NCBI RefSeq assembly: GCF_000716715.1
Contig: NZ_JNYJ01000022.1
Location: forward strand, 184,395 to 248,394
Length of the DNA stretch: 64,000 nt
Direction: 5' to 3'
Origin: Dactylosporangium aurantiacum
GTDB taxonomy: Bacteria > Actinomycetota > Actinomycetes > Mycobacteriales > Micromonosporaceae
Of the stretch, positions 9,056 to 17,476 are shown piece after piece. The notes beneath the pieces are model-generated. The model searched no databases. It saw only the letters and a program-made list of their open reading frames with translations, and had not been told where the DNA came from. The number at the start of each line of letters is the position of its first letter. Within the stretch, counting starts at the first letter, position 1. The position numbers and the translations under genes were made by a program.

Positions 9056-9840
9056 GCATGCCCGTCGAAGACCGCTGGGGGCTCCGGCGCGCCGTGTCGC
9101 GCCGGTTCCCCGAACCGGCCGCCCTCGCCGCCGACACCGGGCACGCCGCCCGCCTGTCGACGTACCTCACGGACCTCCTCGCGCCGCACGGGCTCACCCT
9201 GTCCCCCGGCGCGCTCGACCCGGTGCGGGGGCAGTCCTACGGGGAGATGGCCGTGGAGCTCCTGCCGTCCTCGCCGGTCGACCTGCTCGTGCTCGCCTAC
9301 GACGTGCCGGACATCTCCCCCGGGCGGGCGGTCAGCACGTACCTGACCCACGTCTGCCCCGGCGAGCCGATGTCGTTCGCGGTCTCCGACCAGGGCCGGG
9401 CCGCCGCGTTCACGGCCCTGTCGCTGATGCGCACGTACGCCGCGACCCATCCCCGGGCCGTGCTCATCGCCGTCGAGCAGGCGGACCTGCCCTACGACCC
9501 GGGCGTGCCGGTGACCCTGCCGGCCGCGCACGCGGGCGTCGCGTTGCACCTGGACACGTCCGCCGCGGCCGCCCTGACCTCGGTCACCGTGACCCCCGAC
9601 GCCGACGCGGTGCTGGACGGCCTGGACGGCCTGGACGCCTCGACCGTGGTGCTCGGCGGCGGCCTCGCCGCGTTCGCCGACGACGTGAAGGCCGACCGGG
9701 TCGTCCTGGCCGACCCCGCCCAGCCGATGACCGGCGTCTGGGCGGCCCTCGCGGGGCTCGACCTGGCCACCGCCGGGCGGATCGCGGTCGCCGACCACGA
9801 CCCGGTGCTGCGCTACCTGTGCGTGGCCGCCTTCGGCTGA
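9052..9840 (+). CDS. KAS III-like partner protein lacking the catalytic cysteine
   Basis: A 262-residue protein with recognisable similarity to the KAS III enzyme upstream: SFAVSDQGRAAAFTAL aligns with the active-site region FAVGHHACASGLLAVDL, placing Ser where Cys is expected. It is shorter than a full KAS III and its C-terminal half is weakly conserved, without a clear active-site His-Asn pair. PqsB, the non-catalytic partner of PqsC, is a precedent for this arrangement. The GTG at 9052 overlaps the ACP stop; an ATG at 9058 is an alternative start. It is the last gene of the rightward operon before a hairpin terminator. Function as a structural subunit is an inference. Confidence 0.65.
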   Translation: MSMPVEDRWGLRRAVSRRFPEPAALAADTGHAARLSTYLTDLLAPHGLTLSPGALDPVRGQSYGEMAVELLPSSPVDLLVLAYDVPDISPGRAVSTYLTHVCPGEPMSFAVSDQGRAAAFTALSLMRTYAATHPRAVLIAVEQADLPYDPGVPVTLPAAHAGVALHLDTSAAAALTSVTVTPDADAVLDGLDGLDASTVVLGGGLAAFADDVKADRVVLADPAQPMTGVWAALAGLDLATAGRIAVADHDPVLRYLCVAAFG

Positions 9841-9945
9841 CCGGGACACCGGCGCGGTTCACCAGTTGCCCGCGCCACCAGACCGCCGTACGCGGCATCC
9901 GCGGTCCCGGGGCGGCGCCGGGCCGGCGTCGCCGGCGGCGTCAGC

Positions 9946-9973
9946 GTCACCGGCCGCGGTCCGCGGCGGTGAC
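9946..9973. terminator. Hairpin between convergent genes
   Basis: GTCACCG-G-CCGCGG faces CCGCGG-CGGTGAC, an almost perfect GC-rich inverted repeat with one bulged base. It lies between the end of the rightward operon (9840) and the end of the leftward repeat protein (9979), so it could terminate both. No T-tract is present, as is common in GC-rich actinomycetes. Confidence 0.5.
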
Positions 9974-9978
9974 GGTCC

Positions 9979-11751
9979 TCAGCGCCACCAGGCGGCCGTC
10001 TGCAGCACGGCGTCCAGGCAGGGGCCGACGCCGGCGCCGGTGAGCGTCCCCACGAATCGGGCGAGCCCGGCCAGGCCGGCGAGCGCCGTCGCGCGGTCCG
10101 GCGCGGCGAGCGCACGCCGCAGGACCGCGAGCGCCAGCGGCGCCTGTGCCGGGTCCGCCTCGACACAGGCGGCCGCCCGCCGCGCCATCGCCGCCATCGT
10201 GATGTCATCGGACGCCACGGGGGTGTAGCGGGCAACCAGCGCGGGCGGCAGGTGCGGCGCGAGCCCGGCCACCGCCCACCTGCGGTCGTGCTCGGAGGGC
10301 AGCGCGACCGCGGCTGCCATGACACGGTCGAGCCGGTCCGGCGACAGCACCGGGCCGAGCGTCACCAGCATGCGTGCCAGCCTGTAGTCGACCGTGGCGC
10401 CTTCGACGGTCGCCAGGGCCTCGCCGGCGAGGGCGTCGCGCTCGTCCGCCGGCAGGTGCGGCAGCAGGACCACCAGCGCGGCGAGCCGGGAGGGCAGGTC
10501 GCCGGTCGAGGCGGCCGCGGCGAGCGCCTGGGCGAGCACGTCGGCGCGCCGGTCGCCGGACAGGTACGGCAGCAGCGCGGTGAGCGCCTCCGCGCGGCCG
10601 ACGTCCAGGGCGAGGGCGGCGGCGACGGCCTGCTCCAGCTGGTCCGCCGACAGCAGGGGCAGCAGCGCGGGCAGCTCGCCGGGCAGCGCGTAGCCGCGGT
10701 CGCCGGCGGTGGCCGCGGCCAGGGCGACGGCGACCGCCCGCTGCCGGTGCCCGTCCGGCAGGTGCGGGGCGAGCGTGGCGAGCGACCAGACGAACGGCAC
10801 CGGTGCCGCCGCCCGCGTGTACACCTCGTGCAGCAGGTCGGCGGGCAGGTACGGCACGAGCCCGGCGAGCGCGGCCGCGTGGTCGTTCATGACGCGGATG
10901 TCGGCGAGCGACTCGACGGCCGGTCCGAGGACGGCGGCACGGTCCCCGGCCGGCAGGTACGGCAGCAGTGCGCCCAGCGCCGGGACCCGCAGGTGCGCGT
11001 GCTCGACGCCCAGGACCGCGCCGGTCGCCCGGCGCAGCAGGTCCAGGGGAAGCGCCGGCGCCAGCCGGGTCAGCAGCCCGGTCCGGGTCCCGGGGTGCTC
11101 GACGGCGACGGCGGCGTCCAGGGCCGGCGCCGCCGCGACGGGCAGGTGCGGGGCGAGCGCGACGAGCACCTGCGCCCGGTGGGCCGCGTCGCCGAACGCG
11201 GTCGCGGCGCGCAGGACGTCGCCGAGCCGGTCCGTGCGCAGGTGCGGCACGAGCGCGACGAGGACCCGGGCGCGGGCGCCGGCGTCGCCGACGACGACGG
11301 CGGAGTCGGCGAGCATCTTGCGGAGCAGGGCGCCTCGCCGCTCGGCGGGCAGGCGCCGGGCCAGCGCGACGCGCACGGGTATCGCCGTGGACCCGGGCGG
11401 TCCGCCGGAGGCGACGGCCAGGGCCGGCTCGACCTGGTCGGGTGGCAGATGGGGCACGAACGACCACAGCAGCTGCCCCCGCTCGCGCCCGCCGGCGGCG
11501 GCGACGGCCATCACCGCGGGCCAGTGCCGGTCCGCCAGGTACGGGGCGAGGCGGGCCAGGTCGGCGGTCTCCGGGTCGGCCGCGAGGTCGTCGAGCACGG
11601 CGTCGAGGCAGCGGTGGAGCCGGTCCGGTGGCAGGTGCGGGACGAGGTCGAGCAGCGCCGCCGTGCGCTCGCGCCGGCCGTCGACGGCGGTGGCCGCGTC
11701 CAGCGCCCGCTCGATGACGGTGCTCCCCGTCCCGTCCGGCGCGTACGGCAC
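9979..11751 (-). CDS. Alpha-helical repeat protein, C-terminal part after a frameshift
   Basis: This frame encodes about 590 residues made almost entirely of a repeat of roughly 43 residues with the signature LxPHLPxDxL, followed by a helix rich in Ala and Leu (for example LVPHLPPDRLHRCLDAVL and LLPYLPAGDRAAVLGPAV). About fifteen units can be seen. The pattern resembles HEAT- or PBS-like helical solenoids, but I do not recognise the family. The GTG at 11751 falls inside a repeat, and the open frame continues upstream of it with GALADPSARAQLLTAL, which is also repeat sequence. The true start is therefore in the other frame at 12677, and the gene looks broken by a one-base change near 11800-11830. 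Confidence 0.6.
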   Translation of the reverse strand: MPYAPDGTGSTVIERALDAATAVDGRRERTAALLDLVPHLPPDRLHRCLDAVLDDLAADPETADLARLAPYLADRHWPAVMAVAAAGGRERGQLLWSFVPHLPPDQVEPALAVASGGPPGSTAIPVRVALARRLPAERRGALLRKMLADSAVVVGDAGARARVLVALVPHLRTDRLGDVLRAATAFGDAAHRAQVLVALAPHLPVAAAPALDAAVAVEHPGTRTGLLTRLAPALPLDLLRRATGAVLGVEHAHLRVPALGALLPYLPAGDRAAVLGPAVESLADIRVMNDHAAALAGLVPYLPADLLHEVYTRAAAPVPFVWSLATLAPHLPDGHRQRAVAVALAAATAGDRGYALPGELPALLPLLSADQLEQAVAAALALDVGRAEALTALLPYLSGDRRADVLAQALAAAASTGDLPSRLAALVVLLPHLPADERDALAGEALATVEGATVDYRLARMLVTLGPVLSPDRLDRVMAAAVALPSEHDRRWAVAGLAPHLPPALVARYTPVASDDITMAAMARRAAACVEADPAQAPLALAVLRRALAAPDRATALAGLAGLARFVGTLTGAGVGPCLDAVLQTAAWWR

Positions 11752-11759
11752 CAGCGCGG

Positions 11760-12677
11760 TCAGCAGCTGCGCGCGGGCGGACGGGTCGGCCAGCGCGCCG
11801 GCGGCGCGAGCGCGCGGCGGCGGGGACCGGCCGGCAGGCGCGGTGCCAGGGCGGCGAGGAGGTGGGCCCGCGCCGGCTCATGGGTGCTCGCCAGCGCGGT
11901 CGCGAACAGCTGGGGCAGCCACCTGTCCGGCGCGTGCGGCACGAGCAGCGCCAGCATCCTCGCGCGGCGGTCCGGGTACGGGCTGTCCGCGGCGGCGACC
12001 GCGGCCCGCTCCAGCTGCCGGGGCGAGAGGTGCGCGACGATGCCGGCGAGCGCCTCCTCCCGGTACGCGTCGTGGCAGGCGAGGACCGCGTCGAGCGCGG
12101 CGGCGACCGCGGCGGCGCGTTGCCCGGGCGCCAGATGCGGCAGGAGCGCGATCCAGCCATGGACCCGCCGGTACGGCTCCGGTATGCCCGCCACCGCCGC
12201 CGAAGCCAGGGCGAGCAGCTCGGGCCGGTCCGCGACCGGAGCGTGCGGCAGCAGGCCGAGCAGGTCCTGGCCGTGCCCGGGGCGGATCCGGCGGTCGCGG
12301 TGCAGGTGAGCCACGGCTTGGCGCACCGACCAGACGCCGTCGGCCACCGCCAGCTCGAGCAGGTCGGGTGTGACGGCGGTACGCCGGCCGCGCAGGCTCG
12401 CGGTGACCAGCCCGAACCAGATCTCGTCGTGCAGCGCGGGTGCGGGCTCCCCGGCCTCGACGGCGGCGTCGGTCCGCCCGGCGGCGGCGCGCCGGGCCGG
12501 CTCGACGTCGTCGAGGTAGTCCTCGATCGTGCCGTGCGTCTCGTGGAACCGGCACCAGGCGTTGACCGGCCCGGTGTCGGTGTCGACCGAGGTGAGCAGC
12601 AGCCGGCGCAGGTCCTGCCACCGGCCCTCGCGAGCGAGACGCCGCGCCGCGTCCCGGTCGTTGATCGTCTCGGACAT
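11760..12677 (-). CDS. Alpha-helical repeat protein, N-terminal part before a frameshift
   Basis: The N-terminal section begins MSETINDRDAARRL at the ATG at 12677 (a TTG at 12704 is possible; neither has a good ribosome site). After a non-repeat region of about 130 residues it enters the same helical repeats seen downstream (LLPHLAPGQR, IVAHLSPRQL, LVPHAPDRWL, LAPRLPAGPR). It then leaves the repeat pattern and stops at 11760. One added base in the tract around 11800-11830 would join it to the next frame as ALA-A-AGALADPSARAQ, giving one protein of about 900 residues with some 21 units. Alternatives are a sequencing error or a real disabling mutation. Function unknown. Confidence 0.6.
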   Translation of the reverse strand: MSETINDRDAARRLAREGRWQDLRRLLLTSVDTDTGPVNAWCRFHETHGTIEDYLDDVEPARRAAAGRTDAAVEAGEPAPALHDEIWFGLVTASLRGRRTAVTPDLLELAVADGVWSVRQAVAHLHRDRRIRPGHGQDLLGLLPHAPVADRPELLALASAAVAGIPEPYRRVHGWIALLPHLAPGQRAAAVAAALDAVLACHDAYREEALAGIVAHLSPRQLERAAVAAADSPYPDRRARMLALLVPHAPDRWLPQLFATALASTHEPARAHLLAALAPRLPAGPRRRALAPPARWPTRPPARSC

Positions 12678-12725
12678 GCGGCGCACTGTGTCAGACCCGG
12701 TCAACTGCCGTACCGGTCACGGATC

Positions 12726-13382
12726 TCAGGCGGCGCCGTGCACCCGCTGCGTCACCGTGAACGGCTCCTCGCCGGCGAGGGCGACCGCGGCCCGGAACCC
12801 TTCCGGCGCCGCGAGGTCCGCGATCCGGAACGGCCCGTCGTGCTGGACCACCACCGGCGCCGGGCCGGCCACCGGCGTCGCCAGCCCCCGGGTGAGCCTG
12901 GCCCCGGCGGCCTTCACCAGGGACTCCTTGCGGGCCCACAGCGCCGCGAAGCGTTCGTGGCCGCCGTCGCCGGTGACCAGGTCGGCCTCGCCGGGCGGGT
13001 AGAAGCGGCGGGCCATCGCCGCGCAGTCCAGGCCCGGCATGACCCGCTGCAGGTCGACACCGACGGGGCGGCGGGGGGACACGGCCACCATGACGAGGTC
13101 GCCGGAGTGCGACAGGTTCACCTCGACGCCGGTGTACGGCCCGGTCAGCGACGGCTTGCCGTTGGCGTTGTGCGCCCACCGCAGCGCGTGCGGCGGGGCG
13201 TCCAGCACCGCGCCGACGAGGCGGCGGGTGACCGCGTGCGCCACCACGAACCGGCGCCGGTCGATGGGGTGCACGATGGTGGCGTGCCGGCGCCGCTCGT
13301 CGTCGTCGAGCAGCACGGCCAGCGCCGGCAGCGCGTCGTCGGGGACCCGCGCGTCGGCGAGCCACACCTCAACCGCGTCCAT
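12726..13382 (-). CDS. 4'-phosphopantetheinyl transferase, Sfp type
   Basis: A 218-residue protein with the two signature motifs of the family: VGVDLQRV (Mg-binding Asp) and FAALWARKESLVKAAG (W-x-x-KES-x-x-K), plus NLSHSGDLVMVAV for phosphopantetheine binding. It transfers phosphopantetheine from CoA to a Ser of carrier proteins; the ACP at 8768 is the nearest candidate. The start lies 2 bp after the stop of the aminotransferase gene, so it is the third gene of the hmo-hpgT operon. This context suggests dedication to secondary metabolism rather than the AcpS role in fatty acid synthesis. Confidence 0.93.
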   Translation of the reverse strand: MDAVEVWLADARVPDDALPALAVLLDDDERRRHATIVHPIDRRRFVVAHAVTRRLVGAVLDAPPHALRWAHNANGKPSLTGPYTGVEVNLSHSGDLVMVAVSPRRPVGVDLQRVMPGLDCAAMARRFYPPGEADLVTGDGGHERFAALWARKESLVKAAGARLTRGLATPVAGPAPVVVQHDGPFRIADLAAPEGFRAAVALAGEEPFTVTQRVHGAA

Positions 13383-13384
13383 GC

Positions 13385-14665
13385 TCAGGCGGCAGCGTCG
13401 ATCAGGCCCGCGAAGCGGCGCACGCCCTCCTCGATCCGGGCCGGCTCCAGGGCGCTGCACGACAGCCGGATCGCGTGGTCGCCGCCGCCACCGAGGTAGA
13501 AGAACCGCATCGGGGTCCACAGCACCCCGTGCTCGCGGGCCGAGACCTCCAGCAGCTCCTCGGACGCGTCGACCGGCACGTCCACCACGACGAAGAACCC
13601 GCCGCTCGGGCTGTTCCACCGCACCGGCGTGCCGGCGAAGTGCCGCTCCAGGGCGGCCAGCAGGGTCTGCAGGTTGCGCCGGTAGAAGCGGATCTTCGCC
13701 TGGTTGGCGCCGCGCAGGCTGAACCCGCTGTCCAGCAGCATCCCGCCGACCACCGCCTGGGACAGCGCCGAGGTGTTGACGGTGAGCATGCTCTTCACCG
13801 TCGACAGCTCCTCGGCCAGCAGCGTGCGCCGGCCCGAGGCGTCCACGACCGGCTGGTCGGCGACGAGGAACCCGACCCGCACCCCCGGGAAGTACGACTT
13901 GGCGAACGACCCGAGGTAGATCACGCGCTGGTCCGTGTCGAGGGACTTCAGCGTCGGGCGCGGCTCGTCGTCGAGGCCGAACAGCCCGTACGGGTCGTCC
14001 TCGAGGATCAGCAGGTCCGCCGCCGCGGCCACGTCCAGCAGCGCCCGGCGGGTCGGGACCGGCAGCGACACGCCCGACGGGTTGGCGAAGTTGGGCACCA
14101 CGTACAGCGCCTTCGGGGTGCGCCCGCTCGCCCGGACCTCGGCGGCCACCGCGGCGACCGTCTCGGGGTGCAGCCCGTCCGGCGCCTCCGGCACCGGCAC
14201 CACCTCGATGCCGAGGATCCGGGCGGCGCCGGTGAACCCGACGTAGCACGGCTCGGCGGCGAGCACCACGTCGCCGGGGGCCGCGCACAGGCCGCGCAGC
14301 GCGATCACCATCGCCTCCTGGCAGCCGGCGGTCACCATGACCGCCTCGTCCGGGACGCGGATGTCCTCGTCGACGTCGAGCATCCGGGCGATGAGCCCGC
14401 CGATGTGGCCGTTGGTGCGCCCGTACTGGGTCAGCAGCGGCCGGCTCTGCACGTCGCTCAGCCCGCGCTCGCGCAGGTGCGTCAGGTACGCCTGCAGATG
14501 CTTGTCGATGTCGGCGACGGCGTGGAACTCGTCGAACGGGCGGCCCGCGGCGAGCGAGATCGCGTCGGGGAACCGGCCGGCGACCTCGTTGAGGAAGTTC
14601 ATCGACGCCGACACCGGGTCGGAGACCGACACGTGCAGGGCTTCCCTGTGCAGCTTCACCATCAC
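13385..14665 (-). CDS. hpgT: 4-hydroxyphenylglycine aminotransferase-like (fold type I PLP enzyme)
   Basis: A 426-residue class I/II aminotransferase without a GntR domain. The PLP lysine is in YLGSFAKSYFPGVRVGF, with VVPNFANPSGVSLP and ILEDDPYGLFGLDDEP as neighbouring cofactor contacts. Length and the GRPFDEFHAV N terminus fit the HpgT group, which converts 4-hydroxyphenylglyoxylate to 4-hydroxyphenylglycine. It overlaps the mandelate oxidase gene by 4 bp (ATGA) and precedes the phosphopantetheinyl transferase. The assignment rests on this neighbourhood together with HmaS; a related arylglycine or 2-aminoadipate aminotransferase is possible on sequence alone. Confidence 0.82.
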   Translation of the reverse strand: MMVKLHREALHVSVSDPVSASMNFLNEVAGRFPDAISLAAGRPFDEFHAVADIDKHLQAYLTHLRERGLSDVQSRPLLTQYGRTNGHIGGLIARMLDVDEDIRVPDEAVMVTAGCQEAMVIALRGLCAAPGDVVLAAEPCYVGFTGAARILGIEVVPVPEAPDGLHPETVAAVAAEVRASGRTPKALYVVPNFANPSGVSLPVPTRRALLDVAAAADLLILEDDPYGLFGLDDEPRPTLKSLDTDQRVIYLGSFAKSYFPGVRVGFLVADQPVVDASGRRTLLAEELSTVKSMLTVNTSALSQAVVGGMLLDSGFSLRGANQAKIRFYRRNLQTLLAALERHFAGTPVRWNSPSGGFFVVVDVPVDASEELLEVSAREHGVLWTPMRFFYLGGGGDHAIRLSCSALEPARIEEGVRRFAGLIDAAA

Positions 14666-15774
14666 CGCTCATCTCCTGGTCGGGCCCGCACCACCGACCG
14701 GTCCAGGTCGGCCAGGCGCGGACGGCCGGCGAGCGCCATCGCGTGCGCCAGCTCCTCGGTCGTCGTGCGCAGCAGCCCCTCGACGCCGTCGGCGCCGCCG
14801 GCGGCGAGCCCCCACAGCGGCGGCCGGCCCAGCAGCACCATCCGCGCGCCGAGGGCGAGCGCGGTGAGGGCGTCCGTGCCGCGGCGCACCCCGCCGTCGA
14901 ACAGCACCGGCACGGCCGCACCGGCCGCGTCGACGACCTCCGGCAGCGCGTCGAGGCTGGCGACGGCGCCGTCGAGCTGGCGGCCGCCGTGGTTGGACAC
15001 GATGATCCCGTCGACGCCGTGCGCCACGGCCAGGGCCGCGTCCTCGGCGGTCAGGATGCCCTTGAGCACGATCGGCAGGCTGGTGCGCTGCCGCAGCCAG
15101 GCCAGGTCGGCCCAGGTGACGGCCGCGTCGAAGGACTCGGCGGCGTGCTCGGCGATCGCCGAGCGGCCCTCGTCGCTGTGGTGGGTCAGCGCCATGACCG
15201 CCGCGTCGATGTTCACCGCGGCGACGTCGCCGCCGATCGCGAAGCCGTTGCGCATGTCGCGCCAGCGCCGGCCGATGCGGGGGGCGTCGACGGTCAGCAC
15301 CAGCGCGCCGAACCCCGCGGCCGCGGCCCGCTCCACGAGACCGGCCATCACCTCGCGGCGGCGGAACCAGTACAGGTGCAGCCACAGCCCGCTGCCGGCC
15401 GCCCCGGCGATGTCCTCGAGGGTGCGGCTGGCGAACACGCTGACCACGAACAGCGCGCCGGCCGCGCCCGCACCCCGCGCCGTGGCGACCTCACCCTCGT
15501 CGTCCACGAGGCGGTGGTACGCGGTGGGCGCCACGCCGACCGGTGTGCGGTACCGGGTGCCGAACACCGACACCGCGGTGTCGACGGTGGACACGTCGGT
15601 CAGCACCCGCGGCCGCAGCCGGAAACGGTCGAACGCGGCGAGGTTGGCCCGCAGGGTCCGCTCGGACTCCGCACCGCCCTCGATGAAGTCCCACACGTCC
15701 GGATCGACGACCTCACGGGCGAGACGCTGGTAGTCGGAGGCGGTCAGAACCGGCCCGGTCTGAGATCGTGTCAC
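14662..15774 (-). CDS. hmo: 4-hydroxymandelate oxidase (FMN-dependent alpha-hydroxyacid oxidase family)
   Basis: A 370-residue (beta/alpha)8 flavoenzyme. Family motifs are plain: PVGVAPTAYHRLV for FMN, LPIVLKGILTAEDA with the flavin-binding Lys, VSNHGGRQLDGA with the catalytic His, and LFDGGVRRGTDALTALALGA for phosphate binding. The family oxidises 2-hydroxyacids to 2-oxoacids. With HmaS and HpgT nearby, oxidation of 4-hydroxymandelate to 4-hydroxyphenylglyoxylate is the likely reaction. It leads the leftward operon hmo-hpgT-pptase and is divergent from the SGNH hydrolase across a 65-bp gap containing a 16-bp palindrome. Confidence 0.85.
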   Translation of the reverse strand: MTRSQTGPVLTASDYQRLAREVVDPDVWDFIEGGAESERTLRANLAAFDRFRLRPRVLTDVSTVDTAVSVFGTRYRTPVGVAPTAYHRLVDDEGEVATARGAGAAGALFVVSVFASRTLEDIAGAAGSGLWLHLYWFRRREVMAGLVERAAAAGFGALVLTVDAPRIGRRWRDMRNGFAIGGDVAAVNIDAAVMALTHHSDEGRSAIAEHAAESFDAAVTWADLAWLRQRTSLPIVLKGILTAEDAALAVAHGVDGIIVSNHGGRQLDGAVASLDALPEVVDAAGAAVPVLFDGGVRRGTDALTALALGARMVLLGRPPLWGLAAGGADGVEGLLRTTTEELAHAMALAGRPRLADLDRSVVRARPGDER

Positions 15775-15783
15775 CGGCGCTCC

Positions 15784-15799
15784 ATAGGCGGTAGCCTAT
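15784..15799. promoter_or_regulatory. Palindromic candidate operator in the hmo/hydrolase divergent promoter
   Basis: ATAGGC-GGTA-GCCTAT is a perfect 6-bp inverted repeat with a 4-bp centre. It lies 10 bp upstream of the hmo start and about 40 bp upstream of the hydrolase start, in one of the few AT-richer spots of the region. No regulator gene is adjacent, so the binding protein is unknown. Confidence 0.4.
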
Positions 15800-15839
15800 C
15801 GGGACCACGCAACGCCATGACATGAGCCGAAAGGCTTAT

Positions 15840-16538
15840 ATGCCCATCGATAGCATGCTGACCGCCGAGACATCCGACCCGTTCTGTCTCGGCGACGGCG
15901 AGGCCGAGCGCCTCCTGCGGGGCCACCCCTGGCACCGGTTCGCGGTCCTCGGCGACAGCGTCGCCGAAGGCCTCACCGAGCCCGTCGACGGCTACCACCC
16001 CCTGGCGTTCCCCGACCGTCTGCGGGTGGAGCTGGCCCGGCACCGGCCCGGCCTCGCGCACCGCAACCTCGGCCGGCGCAACCTGCGCGCCGCGGAGGTC
16101 CTCGCCACCCAGCTCGGCCCGGCGCTGGCCTTCCGGCCCGACCTCGCGCTCGTCGTGTGCGGCGCCAACGACGCGATGCGCCCCGGCTACGAGGCCCGCG
16201 CCGACGCCGTCGACGCGACGCTCACCGCGCTGGTCCGCCCGCTGCAGGACGCCGGCGCCACGGTCGTCACCGTGTCGCTGTTCGTCATGCCGCGGTACCC
16301 GCGGATGCCGGACTGGCTCGGCCCGGCGTTCTCCCGCCGGATGGCCCTGCTCGGCCGCCGCACCACGGCCCTCGCCGAGGCCCTCGGCACCGTCCACGTC
16401 GACCTCGCCACGCACCCCGCGATCGCCACCGGTGACGTCCTCACCGGCGCCGACGGGCTGCACGGCAACGGTCGCAGCCACGCCATCGCCGCGGCGGAGC
16501 TGATCCGCCGCCTGTCCCGAGAGATCCAGGGAGCCTGA
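15840..16538 (+). CDS. SGNH/GDSL-family hydrolase
   Basis: A 232-residue protein of the SGNH superfamily. Block I is FAVLGDSVAEGL (nucleophile Ser), block III is VVCGANDAM (Gly-x-Asn-Asp), and the C-terminal Asp-x-x-His is in GADGLHGNGRSH. The ATG at 15840 is chosen because GAAAGG lies five bases before it; an upstream ATG at 15822 has no such site. No signal peptide is evident, so it should act in the cytoplasm, probably as an esterase or acyl hydrolase. It begins a short rightward set with the esterase (2 bp gap) and the kinase-like gene. Confidence 0.88.
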   Translation: MPIDSMLTAETSDPFCLGDGEAERLLRGHPWHRFAVLGDSVAEGLTEPVDGYHPLAFPDRLRVELARHRPGLAHRNLGRRNLRAAEVLATQLGPALAFRPDLALVVCGANDAMRPGYEARADAVDATLTALVRPLQDAGATVVTVSLFVMPRYPRMPDWLGPAFSRRMALLGRRTTALAEALGTVHVDLATHPAIATGDVLTGADGLHGNGRSHAIAAAELIRRLSREIQGA

Positions 16539-16540
16539 CG

Positions 16541-17476
16541 ATGCCACTCGACCCGCAGCTGCAGGCGATGCGCGACCAGCGCGAGCGCGACGGGGCCACC
16601 CCGCTGTACGCGATGACCCTCGAGGCGGCCCGGGAGGCCGACCTGGCCGCCATCAAGGCCGGCGGTGGCACCCCGGAGCCGGTCCACGAGGTCACCGACC
16701 ACTGGATCGACGGGCCCGGCGGCGAGCTGCAGGTGCGGGTGTACCGGCCGTCCGGCGACCGCCCGCTGCCGGTGCTGGTCTACTTCTTCGGCGGCGGCTG
16801 GGTCCTCGGCGCCATCGACACCGCCGACGGCATCTGCCGCACCCTCGCCAACAGCGCCGGCTGCCTGGTCGTCGTCCCCGGCTACCGGCTCGCGCCGGAG
16901 CACCCGTTCCCCGCCTCGATCGAGGACTGCTACGCCGCGGTGCGCTGGGTCGCCGACCACGCCGCCGAGCTCGGCGCCGACCCGGACCGCATCGCCGTCG
17001 GCGGCGACAGCGCCGGGGGCAACCTGGCCGCCGCGACCACCCTCATCGCCCGGGAGGCCGGCGACCTCACCCTCGTCGGCCAGCTCCTCGTCTACCCCAA
17101 CACCGACCAGCTCGCCGACGACGAGTCGATGCGGGCCAACGGCGACCCGTACCTGTTCAACCACCACTCGGTCGCCTGGTACCGCAAGCACTACCTGATC
17201 GACCCCGACGACGCCGAGAACCCCCTCGCCTCGCCGCTGCGCGCCGAGTCGCTCAAGGGCCTGCCCCCGGCGCTGGTCATCACCGCCGAGTACGACCCGC
17301 TGCGCGACCAGGGCGAGCGCTACGCCAAGCGCCTCGCCGACGACGCCGTCCCGGTCACCCTCGCCCGGTACGACGGCATGGCGCACGGATTCTTCGCCAT
17401 GGCCGGCGCGGTCGACGAGGCCCGCGTCGCCCTCGCCCAGGCCGCCGCGCAGCTGCGGGCGTGGTTCACATCCTGA
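16541..17476 (+). CDS. Alpha/beta-hydrolase, hormone-sensitive-lipase family
   Basis: A 311-residue esterase-type hydrolase. The oxyanion-hole motif, HGGGW in most members, reads FFGGGWVLG; the nucleophile elbow is GGDSAGGNL; the catalytic Asp and His are in TAEYDPLRDQG and DGMAHGFFAM. The changed first residue of the HGGG motif is mildly unusual but leaves the Gly run intact. No secretion signal is seen. The gene follows the SGNH hydrolase by two bases and overlaps the next gene by 16 bp, so the three form a transcription unit. Substrate unknown. Confidence 0.92.
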   Translation: MPLDPQLQAMRDQRERDGATPLYAMTLEAAREADLAAIKAGGGTPEPVHEVTDHWIDGPGGELQVRVYRPSGDRPLPVLVYFFGGGWVLGAIDTADGICRTLANSAGCLVVVPGYRLAPEHPFPASIEDCYAAVRWVADHAAELGADPDRIAVGGDSAGGNLAAATTLIAREAGDLTLVGQLLVYPNTDQLADDESMRANGDPYLFNHHSVAWYRKHYLIDPDDAENPLASPLRAESLKGLPPALVITAEYDPLRDQGERYAKRLADDAVPVTLARYDGMAHGFFAMAGAVDEARVALAQAAAQLRAWFTS

